Positions 1 through 8,377 are shown, numbered from the stretch's first letter. The stretch: DNA of 64,000 nt from Dankookia rubra (GCF_004355005.1 NZ_SMSJ01000015.1:1-64000), one strand, 5' to 3'. Notes: generated by a model not told the origin, from the letters alone. A program made the numbers and translations.

Positions 1-204
1 GTCGGGCCCGCGCTGCCCGGTCTTCAGCCCAGCCGCACCTCGCTCCGCATACCGCTTGCAAATGTCGAACACCCCGGTCTGGGTCAGCCCAACCTGCGCC
101 GCGATCGCACCATAGGTCAGGCCGGCCTGGCGCAGCCCGATCACCTGTCGCCGACGTTCCTCTTGCGCCGCCGCCGGCAGCTTGCGGATGTCCACATGCT
201 TCAT
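1..204 (-). CDS. IS630-family transposase, N-terminal part (partial)
   Basis: The minus strand reads 68 codons from an ATG at 204 to the window edge without a stop. Residues about 20-50 form a helix-turn-helix of the IS630/Tc1 DNA-binding type (an RQAGLTYGAIAAQVGL stretch followed by VFDICKRYAERG), the N-terminal domain that grips the inverted repeat. The DDE catalytic domain, if present, is outside the window. In full-length relatives this domain starts the protein, so the ATG is likely genuine. Whether the element is intact cannot be judged. Confidence 0.75.
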   Translation of the reverse strand, partial: MKHVDIRKLPAAAQEERRRQVIGLRQAGLTYGAIAAQVGLTQTGVFDICKRYAERGAAGLKTGQRGPD

Positions 205-227
205 GCCCCCAACCTGGACGGATCCTA
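1..227 (-). mobile_element. IS630-family insertion sequence remnant (cut by window edge)
   Basis: Only the 5' end of the transposase gene and a short stretch outside it lie in the window; the rest runs off the left edge. The outer end cannot be fixed by eye. A TA dinucleotide at 226-227, the usual IS630 target, is a plausible junction because homology to a metallo-hydrolase starts just beyond it. The boundary is inference; the transposase identity rests on the helix-turn-helix described in the CDS entry. Confidence 0.55.
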
Positions 228-718
228 CTCGCCTTCAAGACCGCCCAGGCCGGATCAATAATTGGATGGCGCAGCGCGACGCAGGAAGCGCACCAGCCAT
301 GCATGTCCTAGCACTTGAGGACAGCGTGCTTCCAGTGGTGGAGGCCGGGTTGGTCGACCTTGTGGACGACGGCTATGACGTTGCGAAGGGGCTGACGCTG
401 ACCCACCTTCCCGGTCACACGGCCCATCAGTTAGGGCTGCGGGTCGATCGCGGAGATGCCCGGGCGATCTTCTGTGGCGATGCGTTGCATAGTCCCGTGC
501 AGATCATCGATCCCGAAGTCTCGACGGCATTCTGTGCGGACCCGCGGATTGCTGCGGCGACCCGGCGCGGCCTCCTTGAGGATGCGGTGGAAGCCAACCG
601 CCTGCTAGTACCAGCTCACTTCCGTGGACACCGACGCGCGCACATCCGCTGCAACTCGGCTGGCTTCGAGCCGGTCTTCAGCTGCCACCCTGGTCAGACA
701 GAGCAGGCAAAGGAATAG
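228..718 (+). pseudogene. Metallo-beta-lactamase-fold hydrolase, N-terminally truncated
   Basis: The open frame keeps the C-terminal half of an MBL-fold hydrolase resembling the AHL-lactonase-like group: the third metal-ligand motif in LPGHTAHQ, the bridging aspartate in FCGDALH and the last histidine in LLVPAHFRGHRR. The N-terminal half with the HxHxDH signature is absent; instead the frame runs upstream into the IS630 fragment. Without HxHxDH the binuclear metal site cannot form, so the product should be inactive. Any start codon available lies in IS-derived sequence. The C-terminus looks complete. Probably a gene broken by the IS630 insertion. Confidence 0.7.
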
Positions 719-1058
719 ACGACGACCAGCGCTTCTACCTTGGCTGGCCGCTCGGCCTCATCGTCGCGCCGAACCCGAACGCGCGGATGAGCTGAGGTCG
801 GCCGCCGGATGGGATCATGTCGGACTATTGCGCCATGCCGGGCCGGAGCAAACGCATCACCTCGGCCCGGTAACCTCGACAACAGTTCTACGGCGTCGCC
901 CAGCCACTCCGCGCCCCGCTTCCCTCGCAGGCGACGAAGTCCGGTGGCACGACCTAGCCCGGCGGCCAGCCGGGATTGCGGCAAGTCCCGACGAAGCCGG
1001 GGTAGGCGAAATTTATCGCGGGTTCGATGTCGCATGTGATGGTCGGTTCTTGCCGAAC
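719..1058. other. Gap with no supported gene
   Basis: This stretch lies between the 3' ends of the truncated hydrolase (plus) and the radical SAM gene (minus). Short open frames on both strands have no recognisable motif, no good ribosome-binding site and unusual arginine-rich composition. A minus-strand frame just after the radical SAM stop reads a short peptide containing NFAYPGFVGTCRNPGW before stopping near 955; it might be a gene scrap but I cannot identify it. Confidence 0.4.
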
Positions 1059-2090
1059 TCAGTCGACAGCGGGCGACAGCACGTACTCGGCGACGCTGGC
1101 GCGCCGCATCGCATCAGCCCAGTTTATGAGCGGCGGTGCCGCGGGCGCGGCAGCCGCCGTTGCCACTCGACGGACGAGCTCCCGGAAGCGCTCGTGAGCC
1201 CCTGTGGCGATCCATCGGTCCGCCAACGCTGATAGCCGCGCGCTGCTGAGGTTACCAAGAGCGTGGTCGCGGGCGAAGCCGTGCCCGATCGGGATCACCG
1301 TCCCGTCCGCTTCAATGGCCAGCGAGGACACCAGGTCGGCGAACAACCGCTTATTGCCTCCTCCCGCACGGGCGGGCGCCGGACCGTCGGTCGGGACCCT
1401 AAGCCACGGCACGTAGTCGACCACGATACGCAGGCGACCTCCGTGGCGGTCCCGCGCCTCCGCCGCAAGCTGCGCCGCGCGAATCGCGAGTGCTGCGTCA
1501 GGGGGTGCCAGGTCGATCTCGGCGGCGCGGCCCGTCAGGCTGAGTGGGTGGACCTGCAGCGCCACCGCTCCGTTCGCTACGGCGAAGTCAGCGGCCCAGG
1601 CGAGGTCCTCCGCGTTCTCGTTGGTAAGAGTAAACAAGATGCCAAACGGGATGCCGGAGGCGCGCAGCTCCGGAAGCCGCTCGGCCATTGCCGCGAAGGC
1701 ACCCGGGCGGGCACGCATACGGTCGTGTGCCGCGGGCGCACCGTCGAGGCTGACGGCGACGAAGGCGAGGACCCCTTTCAGCGGCTCGAGACGGTGCCTG
1801 TCCAGCAACATCCCATTGGTCGTCACCGCCGTGGCGAGGCCGCGCCGGCGGGCGTGAGCGAGTAGATCCGACAGCGGCCGGTAGAGCAGCGGCTCGCCGC
1901 CTGACACCGCGACCACGCCGTAACCAAGCTCGGAGGCGTCGTCGAGTGCGCTGCGGAGGAGATCGAGCGACATCTCACCGCGGGCCTCCGGTCCAGAGGA
2001 CGAGTAGCAGTGGAGGCACCTGAGGTTGCAGCGCCGCGTCACGTGAACCTGGAGCGTGTGTGGCGGCGCGCATCGGAGCTGCTCACCCAT
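1059..2090 (-). CDS. Radical SAM enzyme without SPASM cysteines, function unknown
   Basis: The 343-residue product has the radical SAM CX3CX2C motif at residues 21, 25 and 28, which binds the [4Fe-4S] cluster that cleaves S-adenosylmethionine, and a GGEP motif at 64-67 that contacts the SAM amino group. The C-terminal third has the layout of a SPASM-type enzyme (a GTVIPIGHGFARDHALGNL stretch) but no cysteine at all after residue 28, so no auxiliary cluster is expected. The ATG at 2090 is chosen because an AGAGGAGG ribosome-binding site sits 7 bases upstream; an ATG ten codons earlier lacks one. The gene follows a 73-residue protein on the same strand, 129 bases upstream. Related enzymes modify ribosomal peptides or make cofactors; the substrate here is unknown. 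Confidence 0.85.
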   Translation of the reverse strand: MGEQLRCAPPHTLQVHVTRRCNLRCLHCYSSSGPEARGEMSLDLLRSALDDASELGYGVVAVSGGEPLLYRPLSDLLAHARRRGLATAVTTNGMLLDRHRLEPLKGVLAFVAVSLDGAPAAHDRMRARPGAFAAMAERLPELRASGIPFGILFTLTNENAEDLAWAADFAVANGAVALQVHPLSLTGRAAEIDLAPPDAALAIRAAQLAAEARDRHGGRLRIVVDYVPWLRVPTDGPAPARAGGGNKRLFADLVSSLAIEADGTVIPIGHGFARDHALGNLSSARLSALADRWIATGAHERFRELVRRVATAAAAPAAPPLINWADAMRRASVAEYVLSPAVD

Positions 2091-2219
2091 CGGAAACCTC
2101 CTCTGTCTGGGGCTGGCCAATGCGAACTGGCTGACGGGTAGGCCGCGCCTTCCGCCAACGCCGGCTTCCGGAGTGGCGCGCGAGCCGAGTAAATGGATCT
2201 CGCGCGCTCACCCCGGTGG

Positions 2220-2441
2220 CTATCCGAGTAGGTTGAACTCGTGGATCAGATCAGGCGCGGGAATGCCGTCGATCAGCGTGCCGCCGCCGAGGACGCCTTC
2301 GTCGATCAACACGGGGACCTTCAGCTGCTCGCCGGCCGTGAAAACCAGATCGGGCCAAGGCGTACCGAGGTCATGCCAGTCGAATACGAAAAGGTCCTTG
2401 GCGGCTAGCTCGAGTGCCTGGAACCTCAAGGTGTCGGGCAT
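2220..2441 (-). CDS. Small acidic protein upstream of radical SAM gene, possible substrate or partner
   Basis: This 73-residue protein has a strong AAGGAGG ribosome-binding site 8 bases before its ATG at 2441, which is the best evidence that it is real. It has about 12 acidic and 3 basic residues, no cysteine, aromatic residues clustered near the middle (FVFDWHDLGTPWPDLVF) and a glycine-rich segment (DEGVLGGGTLIDG) before the C-terminus ending HEFNLLG. I recognise no family. Its size and place directly before a radical SAM gene fit either a ribosomal-peptide precursor or a small accessory protein; both are inference. A longer frame upstream of the ATG lacks a ribosome-binding site. Confidence 0.6.
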   Translation of the reverse strand: MPDTLRFQALELAAKDLFVFDWHDLGTPWPDLVFTAGEQLKVPVLIDEGVLGGGTLIDGIPAPDLIHEFNLLG

Positions 2442-2867
2442 GGGTGTGGCCTCCTTTTGGAGTTTGGGGTTTCGACGAGCCCGTGGCCGCCGCCCCGGCA
2501 ACTGCCGTGTGCCACCGGTGCGAGAGCTTCGATGCACGGACGCCGACAGGCTCGTCCGGCGAGGCCCGTGGCCGCTGTGCGCGGCGGCACGCTTACGCGG
2601 TGCCAGGGATCACGAGCCTGGCAAGGGTGATCGCGGCATGCAGGCTTGTTCCAGGGACCGCAGGCCGCCTGCTCCGCGCCGGGCGGTACCCGGCAGTAGC
2701 GCGGTGGGTGGACCAGCGGGACATCTCGAGCGTCTGGTCCTGGCAGCCGGCCGAAAGTCGAACCGAATCCGCCATCGTCAGCTGGCAGCGTATCCGCACC
2801 CTGCCATCAGGGCCGATACCGTGGGGGTCGGCAGTCACAGGAAAGGCGCAGCGGGCAGAGTCCCTAC
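2442..2867. other. Gap upstream of small acidic protein
   Basis: This stretch should contain the promoter for the minus-strand small protein/radical SAM pair. Open frames crossing it on either strand show no domain or ribosome-binding site I can support. It ends at the left inverted repeat of the IS5-family element. Confidence 0.4.
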
Positions 2868-2907
2868 AGAGCATCCAACAAGACGTGCCGTGCTGCGTTG
2901 GTGGGGG

Positions 2908-3716
2908 ATGGCGAAGCCCCTCGTCTCCGATGATCTCTGGGCGGCGATCGCGCCGCTGCCGCCGCCGGAGCGGCCTCGGCGGAATGGCGGCCGGAAGCCT
3001 GTCTCGGACCGACCGGCCCTGGCCGGGATCCTGTTCGTGTTGATCAGCGGGATCCCCTGGGAGAGGCTGCCGGCGGAGATGGGCTGCGGGTCGGGCCTGA
3101 CCTGCTGGCGACAACTGCGGGACTGGCAGGCGGCTGGCGTCTGGTCCCGCCTGCATCTGGTGCTGCTCGAGCGCCTGCACGGCGCCGACAAGCTGGATTG
3201 GACAAGAGCATCGCTGGACAGCGCGTCTGTCCCGGCGAAAAGGGGGGTGCAGCGACCGGCCCGAACCCGCCGGATCGCGGCAAGCCGGGCACCAAGCGGC
3301 ATATCGTGGTCGACGGCCACGGCACGCCACCTGGCCTGACGCTCAGCCCGGCTAGCCGCAACGGCAGCGAGATGCTGGCCGCCACGCTCGATGCGATCCC
3401 GCCGGTTCGGCGCCGCAAACCTGGCGGCAGGCCGCGTTGCCGCCCCGGCAGGTTGCCTGCCGACAAGAGCTACAACCATCGCTTCCGCCGCGACGAGTGC
3501 CGCCGTCGTGGCATCGTCGCGCGCATTGCGCGCCGCGGCGTCGAGGACAGCAGCAGACTTGGGCGGCACCGCTGGAAGGTCGAGCCGATGCTCGCCTGGA
3601 TGGTCCGCTTTCGCCGCCTCACCATCCGCCACGAACGGCGCGAGCACATCCACCTCGCCTGCAACGCTCTCCCCGCCAGCATCATCTGGCCGAGGCAAAC
3701 CAGGCGGTCGGGCTAG
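2908..3716 (+). CDS. IS5-family transposase, two frames joined by -1 frameshift
   Basis: The first frame runs from the ATG at 2908 to a stop at 3339; the second, in the -1 frame, is open from about 3198 to 3716. The first carries the IS5 N-terminal region (LVSDDLWAAIAPLLPP-like) and the first catalytic aspartate in LDSAS; the second carries the aspartate in ADKSYNH and the glutamate in VEPMLAW, completing a DDE triad. They overlap at an A4G6 tract where a slip gives a continuous protein of about 269 residues. The region next to the glutamate differs from the usual HRWVVERTLAW (here HRWKVEPMLAW), so activity is uncertain. Confidence 0.8.
3238..3247 (+). other. Slippery tract for programmed -1 frameshift
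   Basis: The run AAAAGGGGGG lies exactly where the two transposase frames must be joined. Frame arithmetic requires a -1 shift, and this kind of A/G run is the known shift site in IS427-group elements. The alternative is a simple frameshift mutation in a dead copy. Confidence 0.6.
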
Positions 3717-3814
3717 ACGCTCTTAGGTCTCGCCAGGCCAGCACCGAACCGTCCGCGTCCAGCGTGCCGGGCTGCGTTGCAGGGTCGCGTCCGGGCCGGT
3801 CATCGCCGGCACGG

Positions 3815-4738
3815 TCAGCCCTGGCGTGACGTGGTCGGTCCGGCCGCGGCCTTGATGAAGTCGACGAATGCCCGGAGCGGGGCCGGCACCAGGCGGCGGC
3901 CGGGAAAATAGAGGAACGGCCCGGGGAAGGACGGCCACCAAGCCTCAAGCACAGGCTCCAGTGCGCCGCTGTCGAGGTGCGGGCGCAGCCAGTCCTCGAA
4001 GAGCGCGACGATCCCGGTGCCGGCGACCGCGGCCGCCACGGCAAGGTCGGTCGCCGCGCCGGCGCTGACGAGCAGCGGCCCCGCGGCATTGATCCTGACG
4101 ACCTCGCCGCCCCGCTCGAACTCCCAGACGATCATGGCGCCGCTTGCGAATCTGCCGCCGAGGCAGGCATGGCCGAGCAGGTCGCGCGGATGCTGCGGCC
4201 GGCCGTGGCGGCGCAGGTAGGCCGGGGCGGCGGCGGTGGCGAAGCGCTGGACGCGCGGCCCGATCGGCACCGCGATCATGTCCGCCTCCAGCCGCTCGTC
4301 GTAGCGGATGCCGGCGTCGCAGCCCGCGGCCAGCACGTCGACGAAGCTGTCCTCGGCGATGACCTCCAGCCGGATCTCGGGATAGGCCGCGAGGAAGGGC
4401 GGCACGATGCGGGGCAGCACCAGCCGCGCCGCGCTGACCGGGACGTTGAGCCGGAGCGTGCCCGCCGGCCGGTCGCGGAAGCCGTTGACCACGTCCAGCG
4501 CGGCTTCCACCTCGCCGATTGCCGGGCCGAGCCGCTCCATCAGGCGCGCGCCCGCTTCGGTTGGCCGGACGCTGCGCGTGGTGCGGTGCAGCAGCCTGAC
4601 GCCGAGCCGGGTCTCCAGCCGGCGCACCGCCTCGCTCAGGCCGGAGGCGCTGGTGCCGGCGGCCCTTGCGCCCTCGCGGAAGCCCCCGGCGCGCGCCACG
4701 GCGAGGAAAGCCTGAAGGTCGCCGAGGTCGGCGCGCAT
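3815..4738 (-). CDS. LysR-family transcriptional regulator
   Basis: The 307-residue product has an N-terminal winged helix-turn-helix at about residues 5-62 (LQAFLAVARAGGFREGARAAG, then SEAVRRLETRLGVRLLHRTTR) followed by a periplasmic-binding-protein-like effector domain from about residue 90. It belongs to the common PecT/DmlR-like LysR group by its LHRTTRSVRPTEAG stretch. It is divergent from the aldo/keto reductase gene starting at 4832 with 93 bases between the two starts, the usual arrangement for a LysR protein controlling its neighbour and itself. The effector is unknown. Confidence 0.9.
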   Translation of the reverse strand: MRADLGDLQAFLAVARAGGFREGARAAGTSASGLSEAVRRLETRLGVRLLHRTTRSVRPTEAGARLMERLGPAIGEVEAALDVVNGFRDRPAGTLRLNVPVSAARLVLPRIVPPFLAAYPEIRLEVIAEDSFVDVLAAGCDAGIRYDERLEADMIAVPIGPRVQRFATAAAPAYLRRHGRPQHPRDLLGHACLGGRFASGAMIVWEFERGGEVVRINAAGPLLVSAGAATDLAVAAAVAGTGIVALFEDWLRPHLDSGALEPVLEAWWPSFPGPFLYFPGRRLVPAPLRAFVDFIKAAAGPTTSRQG

Positions 4739-4831
4739 CGTTCGTATTCCTGCACGGGGTGTGCGGATTGTGCCCCGTTATCGCGCAGCGCAACAGGACC
4801 TAGCTTCAGGGCCTCAGCAAGGAGCGCCAGC

Positions 4832-5713
4832 ATGACCAGCATCGACCAGGCCGGGACCCATCCGCTCGGCAGCCGCCGCGTGCGGCGGCTCGGCTACGGC
4901 GCCATGCAGCTCGCCGGGCCCGGCGTCTTCGGGCCGCCGAAGGACCGCGAGGCGGCGGTCGCCGTGCTGCGCGCAGCGGTCGCCGGCGGGGTCGACCACA
5001 TCGATACCAGCGACTTCTACGGCCCGCACGAGACCAACCGGATCATCCGGGAGGCGCTGGCGCCCTACCCCGCCGGGCTCACCCTCGTCACCAAGGTCGG
5101 CGCCCGGCGGGACGACCGGGGGGCCTGGCTCCCGGCCGCCTCGCGGGAGGCGCTGACCCAGGCGGTGCACGACAACCTGCGCCATCTCGGCCTCGAGGTG
5201 CTGGATGTCGTGAACTTCCGCAGCATGCTCGACGTGCACGGGCCGGCCGAGGGATCGATCGCGGCGCCGCTCGCGGTGCTGGCCGATCTGCAGCGGCAGG
5301 GGCTGATCCGCCATATCGGCCTCAGCAACGTCACGCCGGCGCAGGTGGCCGAGGGGCGCAGCATCTGCGAGATCGCCTGCGTGCAGAACCAGTACAACCT
5401 GGCGCATCGCGGCGACGATGCGCTGATCGGCGACCTCGCCCGCGACGGCATCCCCTATGTCCCGTTCTTCCCGCTCGGCGGCTTCAGCCCGCTGCAATCC
5501 TCCGCGCTGTCGGAGGTGGCGGGACGCCTCGGCGCCACGCCCATGCAGGTCGCGCTCGCCTGGCTGCTGCGCCGCTCGCCCAATATCCTGCTGATCCCCG
5601 GCACCGCCTCCGTTGTCCATCTGCGGGAAAACCTGGCCGCCGCAGAAGTCGCGCTGCCGGACGAGATGGCGGCCGTGCTGGACAGGATCGCGGCGGAGAA
5701 TGCAGCGGCCTGA
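4832..5713 (+). CDS. Aldo/keto reductase family oxidoreductase
   Basis: The 293-residue product is an NADPH-dependent aldo/keto reductase of the TIM-barrel superfamily. Catalytic Asp58, Tyr63 (HIDTSDFYG) and Lys88 (LVTKVG) are present; the usual histidine position reads VVNFRS, as in the YdbC-like subgroup, so His is replaced by Asn. The C-terminal NADPH-binding stretch IPGTASVVHLREN is intact. The ATG at 4832 follows AAGGAGCGCCAGC, a good ribosome-binding site. It is divergent from a LysR gene that probably regulates it. The substrate cannot be told. Confidence 0.9.
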   Translation: MTSIDQAGTHPLGSRRVRRLGYGAMQLAGPGVFGPPKDREAAVAVLRAAVAGGVDHIDTSDFYGPHETNRIIREALAPYPAGLTLVTKVGARRDDRGAWLPAASREALTQAVHDNLRHLGLEVLDVVNFRSMLDVHGPAEGSIAAPLAVLADLQRQGLIRHIGLSNVTPAQVAEGRSICEIACVQNQYNLAHRGDDALIGDLARDGIPYVPFFPLGGFSPLQSSALSEVAGRLGATPMQVALAWLLRRSPNILLIPGTASVVHLRENLAAAEVALPDEMAAVLDRIAAENAAA

Positions 5714-6022
5714 TCCGCGCCGGCCTGGCCAGGCAGGGGTGGCGGCTGCGGTTGGGGATGGCTGGCCCGGAGGCCGCGACCGACCATCCGGGTACGGTCG
5801 CCCGGCTTTACCTTGCGCGGGGCCGCGAGGGACGGGGCAGCCGGGATGCGTCCTCCCCGGTGATCTGCCGGGGGCCCCCGGTTTCCTGAACGCGGACCAG
5901 CCATACCCGGCCCTGGCTGACCAGGAAGGGCGGCAGGCCGTCCCGATGCCCGCCCCGCCTTGGCGGTGCAGGCCCGCAAATCCCCTGGCATCGTTCCAGC
6001 GGCGCGTTAGTCTTCCCGCCTC
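5714..6022. other. Intergenic stretch before LysR gene
   Basis: I see no gene here. It contains several short GC-rich inverted repeats, such as CCGGGGGCCCCCGG near 5868, that may act as a terminator for the aldo/keto reductase. The 3' part should hold the promoter of the LysR gene at 6023. Confidence 0.4.
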
Positions 6023-6910
6023 ATGCATCTTCCGCTGCGTGCCATCACCGTGTTCCACGCCGCCGCGCGCGCTGGCAGTCTTGCGCGCGCGGCGCAGGAG
6101 CTCGGCGTCACCCCCTCTGCGGTCAGCCAGCAGATTTCCGCGCTGGAGGTGCACCTCGGCACCGCGCTGATGGTGAAGTCCGGCCGGCGGGCAACGCTGA
6201 CCGAGGCGGGCGAGCGCTACTTCGAGATGATCGCCGAGAACCTCGACCGCGTGGCCGACGCGACCCAGGCGATCCGCGGCTATCTTTCCTCGCGCTCGCT
6301 CACCGTGCGGGTCACGCCGACCCTGGCGACGAAATGGCTGCTGCCGCGTCTCGGCCGCTTCCTCGACGCGCATCCTGACATCGACCTCCGGCTGGACGCG
6401 ACCAACGAGCCGACCGACTTCGCGCGCGAGGCGGTGGACATCGACATCCGCCACGGCGAGGGCAATTGGCCCGGGTTGTTCGTGGAGGGCATCGCCGAGG
6501 AGCGCTTCCTCCCGGTCTGCGCCCCCGCCTTCTGCCCGCCCGGCAGCCTGGCGCCGGAGGAGTTGCCGCGGCACCGGCTGATCCATTCGGTGAAGTCGCA
6601 GATGCAGTGGGGCCGCTGGTTCGCACTGGCCGGCGTACCCGGCCCTGCGAGCTGGCGGCGCGTGCTGTTCGACCGCAGCCACATGGCGATCGACGCCGCG
6701 GCGAACGGCATCGGCATCGCCCTGGAAAGCGAGCTGATGATGGAGCGCGAGTTGCGCGAGGGCAGGCTGACCTGCCCGGTGCGCCAGCCGCCGGCGGCGA
6801 CGCGGATGACGCAGTGGCTGGTCTGCCCGCATGACAGGCTGCGCCGCAGCCAGGTGGGCGCCTTCCTCGGCTGGCTGCGGACCGAGCGCGACCTCTGGCT
6901 GGCGCAGTGA
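6023..6910 (+). CDS. LysR-family regulator, GcvA-like
   Basis: The 295-residue product starts MHLPLRAITVFHAAARAGSL and has the helix-turn-helix (ELGVTPSAVSQQISALE) typical of the GcvA/AmpR branch of LysR proteins, with the TLTEAGERYF motif after it and an effector domain from about residue 95 (RVTPTLATKWLLPRL). It is co-directional with the oxidoreductase/TRAP operon starting 132 bases downstream, and a palindrome at 6947-6963 lies between them, so it may control that operon. Effector unknown. Confidence 0.9.
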   Translation: MHLPLRAITVFHAAARAGSLARAAQELGVTPSAVSQQISALEVHLGTALMVKSGRRATLTEAGERYFEMIAENLDRVADATQAIRGYLSSRSLTVRVTPTLATKWLLPRLGRFLDAHPDIDLRLDATNEPTDFAREAVDIDIRHGEGNWPGLFVEGIAEERFLPVCAPAFCPPGSLAPEELPRHRLIHSVKSQMQWGRWFALAGVPGPASWRRVLFDRSHMAIDAAANGIGIALESELMMERELREGRLTCPVRQPPAATRMTQWLVCPHDRLRRSQVGAFLGWLRTERDLWLAQ

Positions 6911-6946
6911 AATCATTAGTCCAGCTTCACTATCAGCCCGAAAAAC

Positions 6947-6963
6947 TCGTTTGAGCTAAACGA
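6947..6963. promoter_or_regulatory. Palindrome, candidate LysR operator
   Basis: TCGTTTGAGCTAAACGA is a dyad with 6-base arms (TCGTTT/AAACGA) around GAGCT, about 80 bases upstream of the start at 7043 in an AT-richer island. LysR proteins bind short dyads of this kind, and GcvA/AmpR relatives often favour TTTGA/TCAAA half-sites. The assignment to the adjacent regulator is inference. Confidence 0.4.
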
Positions 6964-7042
6964 CCCGCCTCTCTACCGTCCGGTCACGGACACGGAACGG
7001 GCCGGCGAGACACGCCGGCCGCGGCAACAAGGGGGAAACCGG

Positions 7043-8377
7043 GTGAACCTTTCGACCATGCTGCAGATGCGTGCCGCCGGCGGCCGCCCGGTGCGCGTCG
7101 GCCTGATCGGCGCCGGCAAGTTCGGCTCGATGGTATTGGCCCAGGCGCAGCGCATCCCCGGCTTCCACGTGGTCGGCGTCGCCGACCTCGATGTCGGCAA
7201 GGCACGGGGCTCGCTCGCCCGCGTCGGCTGGCCGGCGGAACGCTATGCCGCGCCGACGCTGGCGGATGCGCTGCACTCGGGCGGCACCTGCGTGCTGGAC
7301 GACGCCGGCAAGCTGGCGGCCTTCGAGGGCATCGAGTGCATCATCGAGGCGACCGGCCACCCGATCGCCGGCGTGCGCCATGCGCTGGCGGCGATCGAGG
7401 GCGGCAAGCACGTCATCATGGTGAACGTCGAGGCCGACGTGCTCTGCGGCCCGCTGCTGGCCGCCAGGGCGCGGGCGAAAAACCTCGTCTACTCCATGGC
7501 CTATGGCGACCAGCCCGCCATCATCTGCGAACTGGTCGACTGGGTGCGGTCCTGCGGCTTCGAACTGGTCTCGGCCGGCAAGGGCATGAACTTCGAGCCG
7601 CGCTACCGGTATTCCACGCCGGATACGGTGTGGGGCTTCTTCGGCTGGACGGACGAGGAAGTGGCCAAGGGCGACTTCAATCCGAAGATGTACAACTCCT
7701 TCACCGACGGCACCAAGGCGGCCATCGAGATGGCGGCGGTGGCCAACGGCACCGGGCTCGACTGCCCGGACGACGGCCTGGCCTTCCCGCCCACCGGGCT
7801 GCAGGACCTGGCGCAGGTGTTCAAGCCGGCGAGCGAGGGCGGGCGGCTGCCGAAGGCGGGGCTGGTGGACATCGCCGCGAGCCACGAGCCGGATGGCCGC
7901 GTGGTGTTCAACAACATCCAGTACGGCGTCTTCGTCACCTTTCGCGCCAACAACGAATACACCCGCGCCTGCTTCCAGCAATACGGCCTGCTGGTCGACA
8001 AGTCCGGCTGGTACGGCTCGATGTGGCGGCCCTTCCACATGATCGGGCTGGAAACCAGTGTCAGCGTGCTTTCCGCCGTGCTGCGCAACGAGCCGACCGG
8101 CACGCCGAAGGAATTCCGCGGCGATGCGGTGGCCACCGCGAAGCGGGACCTCAAGCCCGGCGAGATGCTGGACGGCGAGGGCGGCTTCGCGGTCTGGGCC
8201 AATGCCATCCCGGCAAAGAAGAGCCTGGCGGCGAAGGCGCTGCCCATCGGCCTCGCGCACCATGTGCGGCTGAAGCGCGCGGTGGCGAAGGATAACGTGG
8301 TCAGCTTCGACGACGTGGAGATGGTCAGCGATCTCGACGTGGTGGCGCTGCGGCAGGAGATGGAGCGGGGCGCTTGA
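7043..8377 (+). CDS. NAD(P)-dependent oxidoreductase with C-terminal SAF domain
   Basis: The 444-residue product begins with a Rossmann fold (VRVGLIGAGKFGSMVLAQ at about 19-36) like homoserine dehydrogenase and Gfo/Idh/MocA proteins, has a conserved EATGHP motif, and ends with a SAF domain (about 350-430, from the TAKRDLKPGEMLDGEGG stretch). Proteins of this type occur in sugar-acid and polyol catabolic operons; the reaction here is unknown. The GTG at 7043 has AAGGGGGAAACC before it; an ATG at 7058 is an alternative. It is first in an operon with the next five genes, the following one overlapping its stop. Confidence 0.85.
   Translation: MNLSTMLQMRAAGGRPVRVGLIGAGKFGSMVLAQAQRIPGFHVVGVADLDVGKARGSLARVGWPAERYAAPTLADALHSGGTCVLDDAGKLAAFEGIECIIEATGHPIAGVRHALAAIEGGKHVIMVNVEADVLCGPLLAARARAKNLVYSMAYGDQPAIICELVDWVRSCGFELVSAGKGMNFEPRYRYSTPDTVWGFFGWTDEEVAKGDFNPKMYNSFTDGTKAAIEMAAVANGTGLDCPDDGLAFPPTGLQDLAQVFKPASEGGRLPKAGLVDIAASHEPDGRVVFNNIQYGVFVTFRANNEYTRACFQQYGLLVDKSGWYGSMWRPFHMIGLETSVSVLSAVLRNEPTGTPKEFRGDAVATAKRDLKPGEMLDGEGGFAVWANAIPAKKSLAAKALPIGLAHHVRLKRAVAKDNVVSFDDVEMVSDLDVVALRQEMERGA

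Larger units (their letters stand above)
2868..3724 (+). mobile_element. IS5-family insertion sequence (IS427-like), about 857 bp
   Basis: The element carries one transposase in two overlapping frames. Ends were placed by imperfect inverted repeats: AGAGCATCCAACA at 2868-2880 against the complement of the right end, AGAGCGTCTAGCC, which agree at 9 of 13 positions. The length fits the IS427 group. Flanks read CTAC on the left and TAGG on the right; a short TA-type target duplication is possible but not clear. Boundaries are my estimate. Confidence 0.65.

Noticed and set aside
694-1035. Minus-strand 113-codon frame downstream of the radical SAM gene
   Set aside because: Arg-rich, no ribosome-binding site, overlaps the hydrolase remnant; no homology recognised.
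4814-6916. Long minus-strand open frame of about 700 codons opposite the aldo/keto reductase and LysR genes
   Set aside because: It is the complement of two clear genes; codon composition and Arg/Gln-rich content are typical of antisense frames in GC-rich DNA.
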